Shown: positions 1 to 42,530, counted from the first letter of the stretch. The stretch is 64,000 bases of DNA from Amoebidium appalachense (GCA_963693365.1 CAVNZM010000014.1:4526001-4590000); one strand, 5' to 3'. The notes: generated by a model not told the origin, from the sequence alone. Translations and numbers: made by a program.

Positions 1-435
1 CACGGCAAGAAATATAATGCTGACTATAACATAGCCACATAACTTTGATAAAACAGATTTTATTTGATTATCTCGGCTCTAGTATTCTCGACGCATTTTA
101 ACCGCTACTAAGATAGCCCAGTGCTCATCTTGCAGTCTGGGGCCTAAAGCCCATCAGAAACTGGCGCCAACCCCTCATGCCTATTTGCCCAATGTCATAA
201 TGGTTATTGTAACATCTCTCTCTCACTCCCCCCCCCCCCCGAGGCAGAGTGTCAGAATAAAGCGGAAAAAGAATCCAATAAAAACAAATAAAAATAAAAC
301 ATGTAGTGTCTCCGCACTCGTAAGCCTCAGCCACCTCGAGTCTCCCTTGGCCCGCATGTCCACCACCCACCCATCCACCCATGCACCTATACCCCCTCCC
401 CCCACCCCCCCACCTTTACCTCCCCTCCCTCCCTG
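1..435. other. Non-coding flank / 3' end of Myb-SANT gene
   Basis: No coding exon is visible here. It is probably the 3' flank of the minus-strand Myb/SANT gene that stops at 436. A minus-strand AATAAA lies at 59-64 and could be its polyadenylation signal. Plus-strand AATAAA motifs at about 275-297 could belong to an unseen plus-strand gene to the left. A short C-run lies at about 230-240. Confidence 0.5.
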
Positions 436-911
436 CTACAGCTGTGGCGGTGCACCCGCCCTCAATAACTCAATGTACATGCGCCTCTCCTCCATCTCCG
501 TCTGCAGCCTTGCCTCCTTCTCCTCCCTGTCCCTCCTCCTCTCCTCCAACTCTTCCTGAAACTTCCACCTTTCAAACTGCATCTTCTCCCTCTCAAACTC
601 CAACCTCGCCCTTTCCAACGCCACGCTCTCCTTCCTCAGTTCCAGTTCTTTGTCTCTGCGTGCCCTCTTCTCTCTGAAGTAGCTCTGGGAGTCCACGGTG
701 CCCATACCCCCACCATAGTCGCTATCCATGGCTGACTGGTCCAGGCCTCGCTTGGAGAGTGATTTCTGCTGCTTGATTTCCTGCATGTGCCCGGTTGGAA
801 AAGACACGGGTGAATGGGGGTCATTTTCGGGGTGAATTTTCCTACCTCGTGCATGTCACTGTGCCTGCATGATCGGGGGACAGACTCACGAAGGTGACTC
901 TGTATACTTAC

Positions 912-955
<44 letters not shown>

Positions 956-1202
956 TCCAAAGGAGTGATTGTTAAAAATTCTCGGGAAAACGAGAACATC
1001 CACCCACACACACAGACACCAAAACATTCACACAAACACACACACTCAGGACAAGCGCCTCACGTACACTACATCGACCTACACACAAACACACATTGCA
1101 CAACACCTCCACCCGTTCTGCCGGAAGAAAACGGCCTTTAAAGAGAAAACCACGGTCGAGGAGAAAAGAGAGAGTAAAGACTCTGGGGAGTGAGAGTGCC
1201 AG

Positions 1203-1263
<61 letters not shown>

Positions 1264-1383
1264 GGGCCAGGAGGAATTTTCGTGTGTTTGTGTGGGGAAA
1301 GAACCATTGATTGTTTGTGTGTGTCTATGTATGTGGGGAAAGAAGTAAGAAAGTTGAGCAGGGGTGACAAGAAAGTGAGGGAT

Positions 1384-1417
<34 letters not shown>

Positions 1418-2890
1418 TGGTGAAAGGGAAAGAGAGAACGAAAGAGGAAGAGCAATACAGGGAAAGCACACACATTAGAGAGAGAGAGAGGGAGACGAAG
1501 AGAAGGAGAGAGGAGTATTTGCAGTCATTCGCCTTGAGATGGCATCTCAAAGAATTTACCCCTCCCCCCCTCCCTTTCCCCTTGATATAACGAAACAAAA
1601 AACAAAAACACAACAAAACCAAACCAAAGAACAGAACAGAAAAAAAAAGAAGAAGAAAGGGGAAAAAGCGATTCAACAAGAGGACGTACATCGACCATCT
1701 CCGACAGCTCCAGCAGCAGCTGCTGTTTCTCCGCATGTTCCTCGGCCGTGCCGCTCTTCTTCGATATGTCTCCGTCGTGTTTGCTGAACTGGTACAGCAG
1801 CATGTCTGCATGCTCTTGGCATCGCCGTGCTGTCACCTCAAGCCCCTGTCCCACAACGGAATCAGGTATCGAATAGGAATGGTTCTGCATTGGTTTATCG
1901 ATGCCGTATAACACACACCCCCAACCCCACTCCCGCCCACCCCTATCCCTCCCCCGCAACCCTTTTACTTTCAAAACAGCCCCCTTTCCCCTCCTACCCC
2001 CCCCCCCCCCCCCCCCCGGGCGCCCCTTACCCCACCCTCCCCTCTCCCCATCCTACTGCACACTCCTGGCGCTTTTGGGTTGAAAACGTGTACCTCAACT
2101 CCCATGTTCCCCTACCAGAGTGATGCTAGATTACACCACTATCAACAAGGAAGCATTGCGGGAAAGAGCTAATACGTTTTCTTCTGTTTGCTTTACGTCC
2201 ACACCCGAAACAATTCGGTCAAAGTTTATGTTTGTTGTCTTTCCGTTCGCGACAACATCAGGACGTAAAAAGAAAAGAGTTTGCACATTGTTCCAAGTAA
2301 AGTCAAAGGGAATCCCCTTAGTATACAATTCCGTGCGAGCAAAAGGTCGCAAAAACAAAGAACTTTCACAGGGTCGACCAACGTGCAAGCGCGAACAAAT
2401 CTTAGCGAAGATGCTTCGTGAGCAGACTAGGGCAATGTACGGCTGAAGTGCAGCAAGAAACCACACTGCCCTACAAACACACGACCCATCCTCTACCAAC
2501 TATAAGAACCACGCCGAAAACTAGTTACCACGGGAATAGCCTCGGGTTTCCGGTGTGCGAACAGCACTATCTGCTACCCAAAGTTACTCCTCCTCCCCCC
2601 CTCCCTCCCCTCTTCGCAACAACGGAAAAGGAACACAAGAAAAATAGATGGTAAGATGGATTAAATGCCACCAAAAGGGGCGCGTGCCTTACCTGGTCTA
2701 CGAGCATGGTGGCGACATTTTCCCACGACTTCTTCTTGCCCCCGTGTCCCTCCTTGTAGGGCATCTGTACGATTACCTCCCTCAGAAGTTTGATGTCATC
2801 GTTAACGGTGAACCGAAACTGCTTTCTCTGCCTCTTATTCCCCGTAGAGGGCAGATCGCTCTCGAGCCCTTCAAGCATATCATCATCCAT
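436..2890 (-). CDS. Myb/SANT-like DNA-binding protein with C-terminal coiled coil, 3 exons
   Basis: Three exons on the minus strand: 2693-2890 (ATG at 2888-2890), 1690-1884 and 436-780 (TAG at 436-438). All introns are phase 0 with GT-AG ends (donors GTAAGG and GTACGT), giving 245 aa. The N-terminus is acidic (MDDDMLEG). Residues about 25-100 resemble a Myb/SANT-like fold: an FRFTVNDDIKLLREV helix, the tryptophan of KKKSWENVA, then VTARRCQEH at the recognition-helix position and an SGTAEEH segment, as in protist and fungal Myb/SANT-like proteins. Residues about 165-240 are a highly charged Glu/Arg heptad-rich segment, probably a coiled coil for dimerisation. Likely a nuclear DNA-binding protein, but the target is unknown. 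It is divergent from SMARCB1 and shares its upstream region. The exon structure is well supported; the family call rests on pattern similarity only. Other members of this group are transposon-derived, so domestication is possible. Confidence 0.75.
869..1689. repeat. Simple-sequence-rich intron 2 of the Myb/SANT gene
   Basis: This intron (781-1689) holds a C-run at about 916-952, a (GT)n tract at 1206-1260, a G-run at about 1385-1416 and purine-rich DNA to 1520. The open frames crossing it encode only low-complexity peptides and are not genes. Confidence 0.8.
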
Positions 2891-13891
<11,001 letters not shown>

Positions 13892-14219
13892 CAGGAAATG
13901 TGATGTTCTGCCTTAATTCTTTCTATTGTCATACTGGTGGGCACATGCATGTATATGGCCCCAAGGAATTATCACAGTGTTTCTCCCCTGACGTATATCT
14001 GAAAGAACAGCCAGTTTTGTATGGTTTTACACGTATGATGTTTACGACAGTCCTTTGAAACTTGAGCATACACTTTGTCGCTAAGCTTGGCACCGGACAG
14101 CACCAGTCCCTTTCGTTCCAGCTTTATTTAGCATGTACACTACGGGCTACAAAATGGGATTCACATATGAATGTCTGCAGCTGGCTATGTGCCTGTGACA
14201 ATCTCCGAGATACCCGTAG

Positions 14220-14225
14220 AATAAA
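14220..14225 (+). terminator. Possible polyadenylation signal of SMARCB1
   Basis: AATAAA lies 329 bp downstream of the SMARCB1 stop codon and is the first canonical signal after it. A C-run begins about 30 bp further on. No transcript evidence. Confidence 0.4.
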
Positions 14226-14251
14226 TAGGATGGCATGAGGTGAATGTCTCG

Positions 14252-14292
<41 letters not shown>

Positions 14293-14336
14293 CCCCCCCT
14301 CCCTCCCCACCTACTCACCGACCCACCATGGCCACC

Positions 14337-14375
<39 letters not shown>

Positions 14376-14662
14376 CCCACCCACCATCGCCATCACCATG
14401 ACCACAACCGATGTTGTGCACATACACCCAACAATAAACCCATGGCCACCCATCGATCCACAGTGGCACACAAACGGCCACATGCAAACTTTCGCTATTA
14501 CACACGTGCATGCACAACACCACTTCGACAGCCAGCTCGCAAAATCAACAACAAAAGTAACATTAATGATAATTTTTCAAAAAACCAATTTTTTTGAAAA
14601 AAGGAAAGAAAAACTAACTTAGAACAAAGAAAGAAAAATAACGAAGTGGATTAACTCTTCTT

Positions 14663-14706
<44 letters not shown>

Positions 14707-15316
14707 CCCCCCTTCCTCGCCCGAAAAACAGACTCAACACACCATCCCCAACCCCGCACAAGCGTACGTACACACTGAATCAATAAAGGAATGCATGGAA
14801 TAAACACAATTAAACGAACCGCATGAGCCTACATTTATAATAATTAATTATTTATGCCAAACGGCCGCGCGCACCACCACATGTTGCAAGCGCACAGCGT
14901 CGAAAAAGACCCCCTACAGTACATATGTTCCTCATAGCTACGTATACGCATACGGCGCCACAGTGAATGGATACTCCCCCTTACATACGTGTGGGTAGGT
15001 CTAGGGGTAGCAGTGTGTTCTGCAGTGGGTGCGGATGGGAGTGCTGCAGGCATCCGAGGTGACCCCAGCTATGAATATATCTACTTGTGTGGCCGAAAGC
15101 CCCTCCTCCTCCTTCCCCCCCCCTCCCCCCCCCCCCCCCCCCCCCCCTCCAACACACACAAAGGGCTTTCAGATGTCATTTATGAATAGGGGATGCCTGG
15201 AAGTTCCAAGGCAATAACAACAGGCAGAGGGAAGGCCAGGGCAGGGGCAAGAAGGATGGGTAGAGAGGTGGGGGACCGGTGAGATGCGGGTGGTGAGGGT
15301 TTGGAGGGGGGGTTGG

Positions 15317-15497
15317 AGGGGGGGGGGGGGGGGGGGGGGGTTTGAATGCGGAACACGGTACGAAGTACGCATACACGACGAGAAGCATGGTGCAGGACAC
15401 ATGCAAAGGCAAACATTCAAGTATGCAGCATCAGCCATTCGCACAGTATGCGTCATAAGCAGTGCCCATGGGTATGCGTCATAAGCAGTGCCCATGG
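15317..15497 (-). mobile_element. Partial SINE-like family 1 copy (subtype b), minus strand
   Basis: Read on the minus strand it ends CCGTGTTCCGCATTCAAAC then a C-run, preceded by CATGCTTCTCGTCGTG and TATGACGCATACTGTGCGA-like sequence, matching the copies at 8425 and 30927. A 27-bp segment containing GTATGCGTCATAAGCAGTGC is duplicated in tandem at its 5' edge (about 15447-15497). Confidence 0.82.
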
Positions 15498-16144
15498 GGG
15501 GGAGGGGAGGGGGGGGGTTCTCCAAGAGACCACAGGAGACAACCGGAGGGAAAGGGGGAGGTGGGAGGTTGGAATGCGGTGTTCACGTATGGATATAAGC
15601 CACCACAAAGAGTTAACTGCAGTAAATAGACAGGCACACACAAGAACAAACAAGGTTAAGCCTAGGGACAGGAAGCACACGTGCAATGAGTCCATCCTCC
15701 CCCGAGGGGCGATGGGAAGAGGGGGGGGGGGGGGAGGGGGGGGGGGGGGGGGGGGGGGGAGAAGGTAGACCGCGTTACATTTTATGAAGTACACGTTTAC
15801 GACGTTGCTTCACCCTTTGGGGAAGGGGGGGGGGGGGGGGGGGGGGGCTTTGAGTTGGGGAAGCCCCACGACAGCGAGATGGGGAGGGGGGGGGGGGGAA
15901 GGGGGGAGGCAGATGGGGGGGGAAAGGGGGGGAGGCTAGCAGTTGTAACATATACATATGACAGGTTATACACGGCAAGACTCCAGTGTTGGACAAAGGA
16001 GAAGGCAGGGAAGGGGTTTGGAAGAAAAAAAGGAGGCCAAAGGATGCGCCTGAGGGAGGTTCCAGAGAAAAGAAGCTGCAGACATCAACTAATACATCAC
16101 ACAAAAACAAAACTTTATCTCACTCTCCGGCCGGGACCAGCCCT

Positions 16145-16781
16145 CTATGCCGTCTTGCGAGGCACACCGTACTTGGAGCGGCTGCGGCGACGGTTCTGCA
16201 CGGGGGCCAAATCATACTTGCCACGCACAAGCAGATACCGCACACCCGGAAGATCGGGCCGACGCCCCCCGCGCACAAGCACGATTGAGTGCTCCTGAAG
16301 TGTGTGGCCACCACCGGGGGATGTAGCACGTCACACGGCGACCGTTGCTGAGCTTTACCTTTGCAATCTTACGCTGGGCAGAGTTCGGCTTCTTGGGCTT
16401 CATGATTGTGATCTTAAAACATGTGCCTCGCTTCTGCGGGGAGCTCTCGAGTGCCGGTGCCTTCTCCTTTCGGACCTTCTTCTTCCTGCCTTTGCGGATG
16501 AGCTGATTGATTGTGGCATGGCGCACTGACATGGTAAGCGGTGTGTTTCCGCTAGCGATTTGACTTTGTGAAATGAGGCCGTTCGTAAGGGGTGTCTTTG
16601 TCAAGCCGAATGTGGTGGCAGCAAGAGAGGGTCTGAGAGACATGGATGATGTGCGGGTGGCAACGCCGAAAAACGACCGCGATATAAGCGTCTGGAGTGA
16701 GGGAAGGGCAGCAACAGCCTGTGGCCGTGCGGCCCGGAGAGTCAGCCGTGAGGCCGCAATACGGAGGGCACCGGTGAACAT
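16145..16781 (-). CDS. MRPS12: Mitochondrial ribosomal protein S12 (uS12m), intronless, with a +1 frameshift
   Basis: ATG at 16779-16781, stop at 16145-16147. The first about 84 residues are rich in Arg, Ala and Ser with almost no acidic residues, as expected for a mitochondrial targeting presequence. The S12 core follows: [45 protein letters not shown] and VTCYIP. At that point the frame breaks: the run at 16316-16320 has five G (five C in sense) where four would continue into [31 protein letters not shown] and [11 protein letters not shown]. After removal of one base the product is 211 aa and complete. It is a decoding-centre protein of the mitochondrial small subunit. Because conservation continues perfectly past the break, a homopolymer error is more likely than a pseudogene. 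No introns, unlike every neighbour. Upstream in-frame codons exist, but the presequence fits this ATG. Confidence 0.92.
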
Positions 16782-17950
16782 AGTGATGTTGGCGTGACGA
16801 CGGGGTGTTGTGCTTTGATGATTATGGCCGTGGATAAGAAACCTACGCGTAGTTGGTATATTAGTGTGGGTTTGGGTGTCTTGGGAAGCCCTGACTTGGA
16901 CTACAATAGCTTGGCTTGCGTAACCAGTAACTTGGAAGTGTTTGAAAACATTGGGCGCCAAGAAGCTGGTGTGTTTAGCCTGTGCGTTCTGCCCCTTCCT
17001 ACACCACTAGTGTATGCCTATATACAATAACCGAAAGAGGTAAAGAAGTTCACCGTAACTTTTTTGTCGCTAGTAAAACCCTTCGTTGCCTTCTCCCTCC
17101 CTCCCTCTCTTCTCTTTCCCTCCCTTTTCACCGCTCCTGCGCTGCGAGAGTGGTGCCATGCGGGCCGGCTTCCAGGCACCTCTGAACCGTATTGCGACCC
17201 GAATCGTATGTTGAGCATAGTTGTTAGATTTGATTCAATGATGTGATTGGTCATTGATGAAGTAATAGATGGTAACGGTGAGTGAGTGGCTACAAATCAT
17301 GCCGGTGTAGAGAGGAAAACTCTTGTAGGGGTCTTTTTGCTTCCAAAAATGCAGTATTTGATAGTTTATGAACCTGATGAATATTCCAAATACTGCATTG
17401 AAACAAGACAAAAACTCACATAACATTGTTTTGTATTTTATTATTATATAGTAAAAAGAACTTAAAGTATAATTTGCCAGACACTAATGGATATAAACTT
17501 TTGGTGTGTTTTATGTGATGACCTATGATGGGGGGTCTTGCTCGAGGGGGATCAAAGGTGGCTCAGCCGTTCGTTCCTTTGCGACGTCTGCACCATGTGA
17601 TAGCGTTGTGAACTATCGCTTCTGAACAAACTTACTGAACCGTTGAATTTACGGCCTTACTGAACAATATGTACTGCCATCTTATGGGAAGCAGAAGGAG
17701 TTAAAAACCACCTTATCTACTGGAGAGTTGCTCATGAGATTTTACCAGATCTGGATCGTCACGTTCGCGGACAAACCCCGCCTGAGTTGGTGCTGCTACT
17801 TTTATTGCCCCGCACCCAACATCTTGCTTTGTCGACTTCAAGCCTTTTTTGGTTCAATCAACCAACACTAAGCTATCATTTCCTCCTTCCTCTATTCGTG
17901 TAGACTTCAAACTTTTTCTGCTTCTTACGCCTCACCCACACACCAGCAAC
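16782..17950. promoter_or_regulatory. Divergent region between MRPS12 and the LHFPL-like gene
   Basis: 1,169 bp between two outward-facing start codons, so it should contain both promoters. It is unusually free of simple repeats for this window. An imperfect hairpin with 13-bp perfect arms lies at 17348-17399. No TATA element was identified with confidence. Confidence 0.45.
17348..17399. repeat. Inverted repeat, 13-bp perfect arms, 26-nt loop
   Basis: AATGCAGTATTTG at 17348-17360 and its reverse complement CAAATACTGCATT at 17387-17399. Outward pairing continues (TTGCTTCC against the complement of GAAACAAG) with a 3-nt bulge. It lies in the MRPS12/LHFPL-like shared upstream region. Confidence 0.8.
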
Positions 17951-23529
<5,579 letters not shown>

Positions 23530-23966
23530 AGCACAAAGCACAAAGACCGCCCATCTCAATATTGGACTGGGTTTTCTGTCACTGAAACATATAGCCCCGG
23601 GGGGCAGGTACTTTGAGTTGGTGAGGCTGTTTATATGCAAGTATCTTTATGTACCGGTGTCCGTGCTGAAAACCGGCTATTCTTTAGATAAAATAGTGTC
23701 ATACATCTGTTTATCCTTTTAAGACTTGTATAAACGACCACTTAATATTGCTTGGTGCAAGAAAATATATGTTTGTTTTCAGCTTGTGTGGAATGAGGTG
23801 GTTTCAGCTTGTGTGGAATGAGGTAGTTGGGCGGGCCCGACACACACACATGACCGACACGGGGTTGCAGAATTTTATTAGCTGACTGAAAGGAGCAGGA
23901 CTCCTTTAGTCTTAGATATTGACTTTGAAATATCGCGTTACGCTTCCTCCCCTTTGAATGGAAAAT

Positions 23967-23972
23967 AATAAA
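23967..23972 (+). terminator. Possible polyadenylation signal of the LHFPL-like gene
   Basis: AATAAA 438 bp downstream of the stop codon in otherwise ordinary sequence. A 27-bp direct repeat (TTTCAGCTTGTGTGGAATGA unit, about 23777-23826) lies between stop and signal. Confidence 0.4.
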
Positions 23973-24301
23973 AGCATATGTGAAAATCCGGATAGTTGGC
24001 GTGAGGATATGTGAGCATGAGCATGCGCGGAGGAATCACTGTGGTACATTTCTTGGCGGCTTTCCTTCCGCAATATAATAGCTAATCAAATAAAATAGAA
24101 AGAAAACCATGTGTCATTGTGATAACCAACAATTACTTCGACTATATATATGCGTTGCGACTTGTTCATCCATTTGTTTACATATTCATTTACGGAAAGT
24201 ACCGGCCCCAAATCAGTGCACCCGTGCACGTGGGGGGATATGTTGTATCATGAAAGCTTACGTACGTATGCAGCAACAGACAAATACTAGCTATAGCTAG
24301 T

Positions 24302-24628
24302 ATAAGACCTAGCCACCCACATTCACAGTGCCACATATATGGCTGTGTAATCAGTAAAATGACACTGTAACTACAGTAGTGAACGAGGGAAAACATGGAT
24401 TGATGTGTAGAAGTCCACTCCAACCTAAATACATGTGAACGAGATATCACAGATATCTCAGATAAGACCTAGCCACCCACATTCACAGTGCCACATATAT
24501 GGCTGTGAAATCAGTAAAATGACACTGTACCTATAGTAGTGAACGAGGGAAAACATGGATTGATGTGTACATGTAGAAGTCCACTCCAACCTAAGTACAT
24601 GTGAACGAGATATCACAGATATCTCAGA
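24302..24628. repeat. Tandem duplication of a 160-bp unit with a palindromic core
   Basis: Two copies, starting TATAAGACCTAGCCACCCAC and GATAAGACCTAGCCACCCAC, differ by a few substitutions and a 6-bp insertion. Each ends in the perfect inverted repeat GAGATATCACAGATATCTC. Confidence 0.92.
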
Positions 24629-25220
24629 GAAATTTATTGCAAAAATATCAATGTTAATCATTAAAAAGCAAGTCGCAAATATTCAGGTATATTAATTAAC
24701 ACGAATATAAACACTTATTGCAAGTAAAACTACTAATCAGAGTCCCTCCCGGACTCGTTTATGTACAGGTAACCGAAGCTAAGCAGTCAGGTGAGATATA
24801 TAGGTGAGATATACACATATCTGTTCAACATCAATACACCTACTGCCAAGCGCCCAATTATTACAATGACGTTTCATGTACTAGTCGGTCGAGATTCCCT
24901 CTCCCCGTACGTCTCTATACAGTTATCTTCAAACCATCAACACTATATATATATATACCTAAGGGTGACTACATCAATATATACATATAAGCATACTGAC
25001 ATAGCATGTATAGATTATCATTTATATGCTTCCTCAAGTCATTACATAACCAGCGCTACACATACAGTAGGCCCCCCATCAACAAATTACTTCCTTTCTG
25101 TTCAAGCTATCCTTGCAAGTAGGCTACAGTGGGGGGGGGGGGGATCTAAATTGGTCGGGACATAACCAATTACATCACTTGCCGTCCATCACAGTCGTGA
25201 CATTCTACCAATGAAATCAA

Positions 25221-38462
<13,242 letters not shown>

Positions 38463-39155
38463 TTTGAATTCTGCAACGTCAAAATGGGCATGTTAAAATC
38501 ATAAAAACGGTTGAATCCCACCGTTTTTAAGTCTTACGGGGCTCGCCGGCCTCAAACTTGTTTATTGCCGTCTACAACATGCGCTTCGTTTGATTCTGTC
38601 CGTTGCCGCACCTTACCTAAATATACAGCCACAATACTTAGCATGCCCATGATGCAGGGACATGCGGGGGACCACACACACCACAATTAAAGATTTGCCT
38701 GGCTTGCACTGAGCAAAAACATATCATAGGGGCTGCCACACAAATAGGGCAGTTTTCACTAATATGTGTGTGTGGTACATAGGTACGGGTTTATTGATAC
38801 AAAGTACAGGCAATATTAAATCCGTGACCCCTCACACACACATTCCGTTACGTATTTGCACATAAGCAGAGAGAGAAAACGTCCGCAGACAGTAAGTTAC
38901 AAATAGTGTTGATGCAGTGGCAGAAGAGACATTTATATAGTACCTCTTCGGAGGGGTTTTTTGCTTGGAAGTATTATCGCGAATGCTTCATAGTGTATTT
39001 ATATCCCTAAACTTCTGTTTTCACTTCATTACTCTGAAAATTTAGGTTAATGTGTGACAGTCCCAGTGGGTTCAACCAACCTTGCAATGCATTTGCTGTT
39101 TGTAGTGAAGGTGGGTGTGGTTGGCGGCAGGGGAAGGTGCTAGTGTTACGGGAAG

Positions 39156-39201
<46 letters not shown>

Positions 39202-40757
39202 ATTCTTTTTCACCACGCAAAATTAATCGAACCACGTGCACACTGTACCTGATATTTGGGTTGTCGCAAGGTTACAAAACAGGCTGGTCACGAAATAACG
39301 CGATTAACGCAAGTCGATGCAGGTGGCTTTCGCCCTTCACCTTGAATGGTTTTCCAAAGGTTTAAGAAACACGTTCTTCGAAAACGAAAAAACATGGGAC
39401 AGGCGTTGATATGGTAAGCTGAAATTATATAGAGCTTCTTGTCGCAAAGTTCTGTGTGCATAAGCACTGACGAAAGATGTTTTCTACAGGCAGGGTGTTA
39501 TTTTGTGAATGCAATATTGCTTGCCACTTACTATAAAACTATATGCTATTATGCCTCCCAACCAGATTGCCGTACTTTGCACCCCCGCAAAGACTTAGAT
39601 TCATAGGGAAGAACTTTGTGTTGTTCGGTTTACATTCACAAGCGCATGAATGAGAACCGTGAAGTCTGCCTGCCTGGTTTAGTACAGTATGGTTTTTGAG
39701 TACGGTGACTACGAGTCACTCAGGTGTGGGCGGGTTTGAGTGCTCGTTGTTGGGTCACGTTGTTCTGCTTTCCCTGTAGATCATGCCCTAACAATGATTG
39801 GCTGGATCTGATCCACTTCTAGATCTCCCCGAGTCCCCCGGGCCACTGTGTGTGTGTTCCCTGAAGCTAGCTGCGCGGTAGGTAGTATTAAGCAGACAAA
39901 ATTCTGCCGTCTATATCTAAACTAATATATGTTTTATCTAAATACAAGCACAAAGCCTTTGGCTTGAGGCATGCAGAATGCACGATCATTTTGCCATTAT
40001 TACCAATAAATAGGGTAACGTGGCTAGGATTGGCGCGTCGCGAGGATCTCTTTGCGCTCGCTGATTGGAGAAATATATTTGGTGTCTTAGTGCAGGGACC
40101 AATCAACTCGCAGGCGCCGATTCTGTGTACTCTAGGGGGACTTAGAAAGTAGATCCCGGCCGGGGAAATCATATCAGCTGGTGTGTAAGTATGTAGCCTA
40201 AGTTCGCCCATAATAATGAATAACGCAGAATAGTGTATTAGTCACGCAGAAAAATGTAATTTAGGCCATGTGTTTTGTTTGTGGGTCCGTAATTACATGG
40301 CTTTGTATTGCAGCTTTCTAGATCGTAGGACAGTACATACCAACTTTCTAATATTAGACGCAGCTACTACTTGTTGAACGTCAGTGCCATCTGGGGTAGT
40401 CACTGGTCAGGGGTGGTCACGTTCCCGTGCGTCGGCGTGGCCCACCGTGCCACGCTCACACATGCACCCACATATGCATGTATATGTCACGTGTACGTGG
40501 GGTCATCATGCAAGTCTGTGCCATGCGTACGATGACTCAATGAGTATCATGTAGGAAGGCTGGTTCAAGAGAGGACGCAAACTTTTATGGAAGGGGGGGG
40601 GGGGGGGGGGGGGGGGGGGGGATTAGCTGTAGTATTTAGTTTTCAAGCCTCGGAGATCTGACATTGTATTTAAACAGTGGGGCAAGACTCGCAAGGGCAT
40701 GAGTCCGGAGTGAGAGCGTGTCCTGAGAGCGATATTGGGGGAGAGAAAAGCATTGCC

Positions 40758-40836
<79 letters not shown>

Positions 40837-41140
40837 GGTATGCACAAATGTTGACATTGGAGGGGAGGGAGGAGGCTGGGGGGGGGGGGGGGGGGGGAGC
40901 GGGCGGCGGGTGGGGTGGAGGGGGTGGTGGTGGTGGTGGGGAGGGTAGGGGGGAAAGGGGTCTGGGGTGGATGTTTAAAGGAATCGATGGACCGACCGCG
41001 AGGGGGTTGGGTAGTTGAGTGGGTGGGTGGGAAGCGAAGGGAGTGGTGGTGCCGGTTGTTAGTCGGAGTATCAATTAGTGAGTATGGAGGAGACAGGGTG
41101 GTCGTGGGAACGGAAGTACGTTGTCGAATCAGGGGGGCAG

Positions 41141-41193
<53 letters not shown>

Positions 41194-41197
41194 AAAA
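41141..41197. repeat. Composite homopolymer C43A14
   Basis: 43 C joined to 14 A, intergenic, followed 50 bp later by a (CT)n microsatellite at 41250-41357. Confidence 0.93.
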
Positions 41198-41249
41198 GCC
41201 ATAAATAAACAAAAACTCGAAAAAAGAGACCGTAATAGTAAAATGATGG

Positions 41250-41359
<110 letters not shown>

Positions 41360-42027
41360 CCCTCCTCCTCCTCCTCTCTCAGTGATCATTACACTCAGAT
41401 ACCCCACTTGACCCCCCTACCCCCCCCAACCCCCAACCCTCCACCCCCCATTCTTTCCAGTTGTTATGCCCCTTTCCGTGGCCCCCAAGATCCCCCTCGT
41501 GTTGATGAAAGGGAATTGTTTTGTACTTGGGAACGAAGGAGGAGACACCATGGCCCGTGTGATTCGCATCCTCATCTAACCCCTGCAAGGGAACCCCACT
41601 AAAAATAGCTACCGAAGTATCCATGATGCGGGAATTATTCACGAAAAACAGGAGTCATCAATTAAAGGCCGTAGCAATCCAAGGCCGTAGATATATATAC
41701 TCCAGAGGCGGGCTGACTTTCAAAGCAGAAAAATTCCTGCATTTTAGTGCGACTTAAATATCATCAAACCAGGCCTGGAATTAGAAAGAATACATCATCC
41801 AGCCTTCCGATTTGTCCATCAAAGGTTGGAGTAACTTGTAATGGATATTTGTGCTTAGTTAAAGTGCTGCCTGCCAAGAACAATTCTTTTTAATGTGGAA
41901 CCATTCTCCCCGCTGCCCCCCCCCCCCCCCCCCCCCCCCCGCGCCCCCAGCGCCCCCTTCTCTCCCCCTTCCCATTGTCACAATCACACGCACACACACA
42001 GACAATCGTGCACAGGCGAACACATTT

Positions 42028-42173
<146 letters not shown>

Positions 42174-42295
42174 CCACACACAAACACACACACACACACC
42201 CCACAAACCAGCTCTTCCTTCCCTCCCCCCCCCCCCCCCCTTCCCCCCCTTCCCCCCCCAATCATCCAAAAAATAATACACATGCTGGTACCCAA

Positions 42296-42530
42296 TACCG
42301 GCGAGGCTGGGGTGTATTACCCCTGGGCTAAGTGTGTACTAGTAGTTAGAATTGGTAACGATGAGTTAGCTTAGCTGATTGCACCTGTATACATGTAGCA
42401 CCCTAATTAGGGCACAGTCGGTGCTGTGTACACGGAAGATGGTAGTTCCTAGGAGGGCCTCATATGGGGAGGGGGCCGGGCCCCTCGGGAGAAGTTTTCA
42501 ACAAAACGGGATAAAATCATGAAAATTATC
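42296..42530 (+). mobile_element. SINE-like family 2 element, A-rich 3' end
   Basis: It runs from CCGGCGAGGCTGGGGTGTAT to AAAACGGGATAAAAT. TAGCTTAGCTGA is a near-perfect Pol III A box. The B-box region reads GGTAGTTCCTAGG, decayed relative to the opposite copy. The A-to-B spacing is about 55-65 bp, longer than a standard tRNA. No ORF. It forms an inverted pair with 42741-42973. Confidence 0.8.

Larger units (their letters stand above)
13892..16144. other. Convergent intergenic region between SMARCB1 and MRPS12
   Basis: No coding exon was recognised. It contains the SMARCB1 3' UTR, C-runs (14254-14290, 14665-14712, 15117-15148), a 32-nt A-run (14340-14371), G-rich blocks (15721-15760, 15826-15847, 15885-15935) and a minus-strand SINE-like fragment (15317-15497). 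A minus-strand GATAAA at 16114-16119, 26 bp past the MRPS12 stop, may serve that gene. Confidence 0.6.
23530..25220. other. Convergent intergenic region between LHFPL-like gene and pseudokinase receptor
   Basis: No exon recognised. It holds the 3' UTRs of both genes, a 160-bp tandem duplication (24302-24628) and A/T-rich sequence. A minus-strand AATAAA at 24633-24638 could end the receptor transcript. Confidence 0.6.

Noticed and set aside
16145-16781. MRPS12 as a pseudogene
   Set aside because: A single base in a homopolymer is the only defect; conserved residues continue to the normal C-terminus.
39888-40211. 107-codon minus-strand open frame in ordinary-looking DNA
   Set aside because: No recognisable domain, no matching splice sites and no codon pattern; nearby ATTGG/CCAAT-like strings suggest promoter sequence at most.
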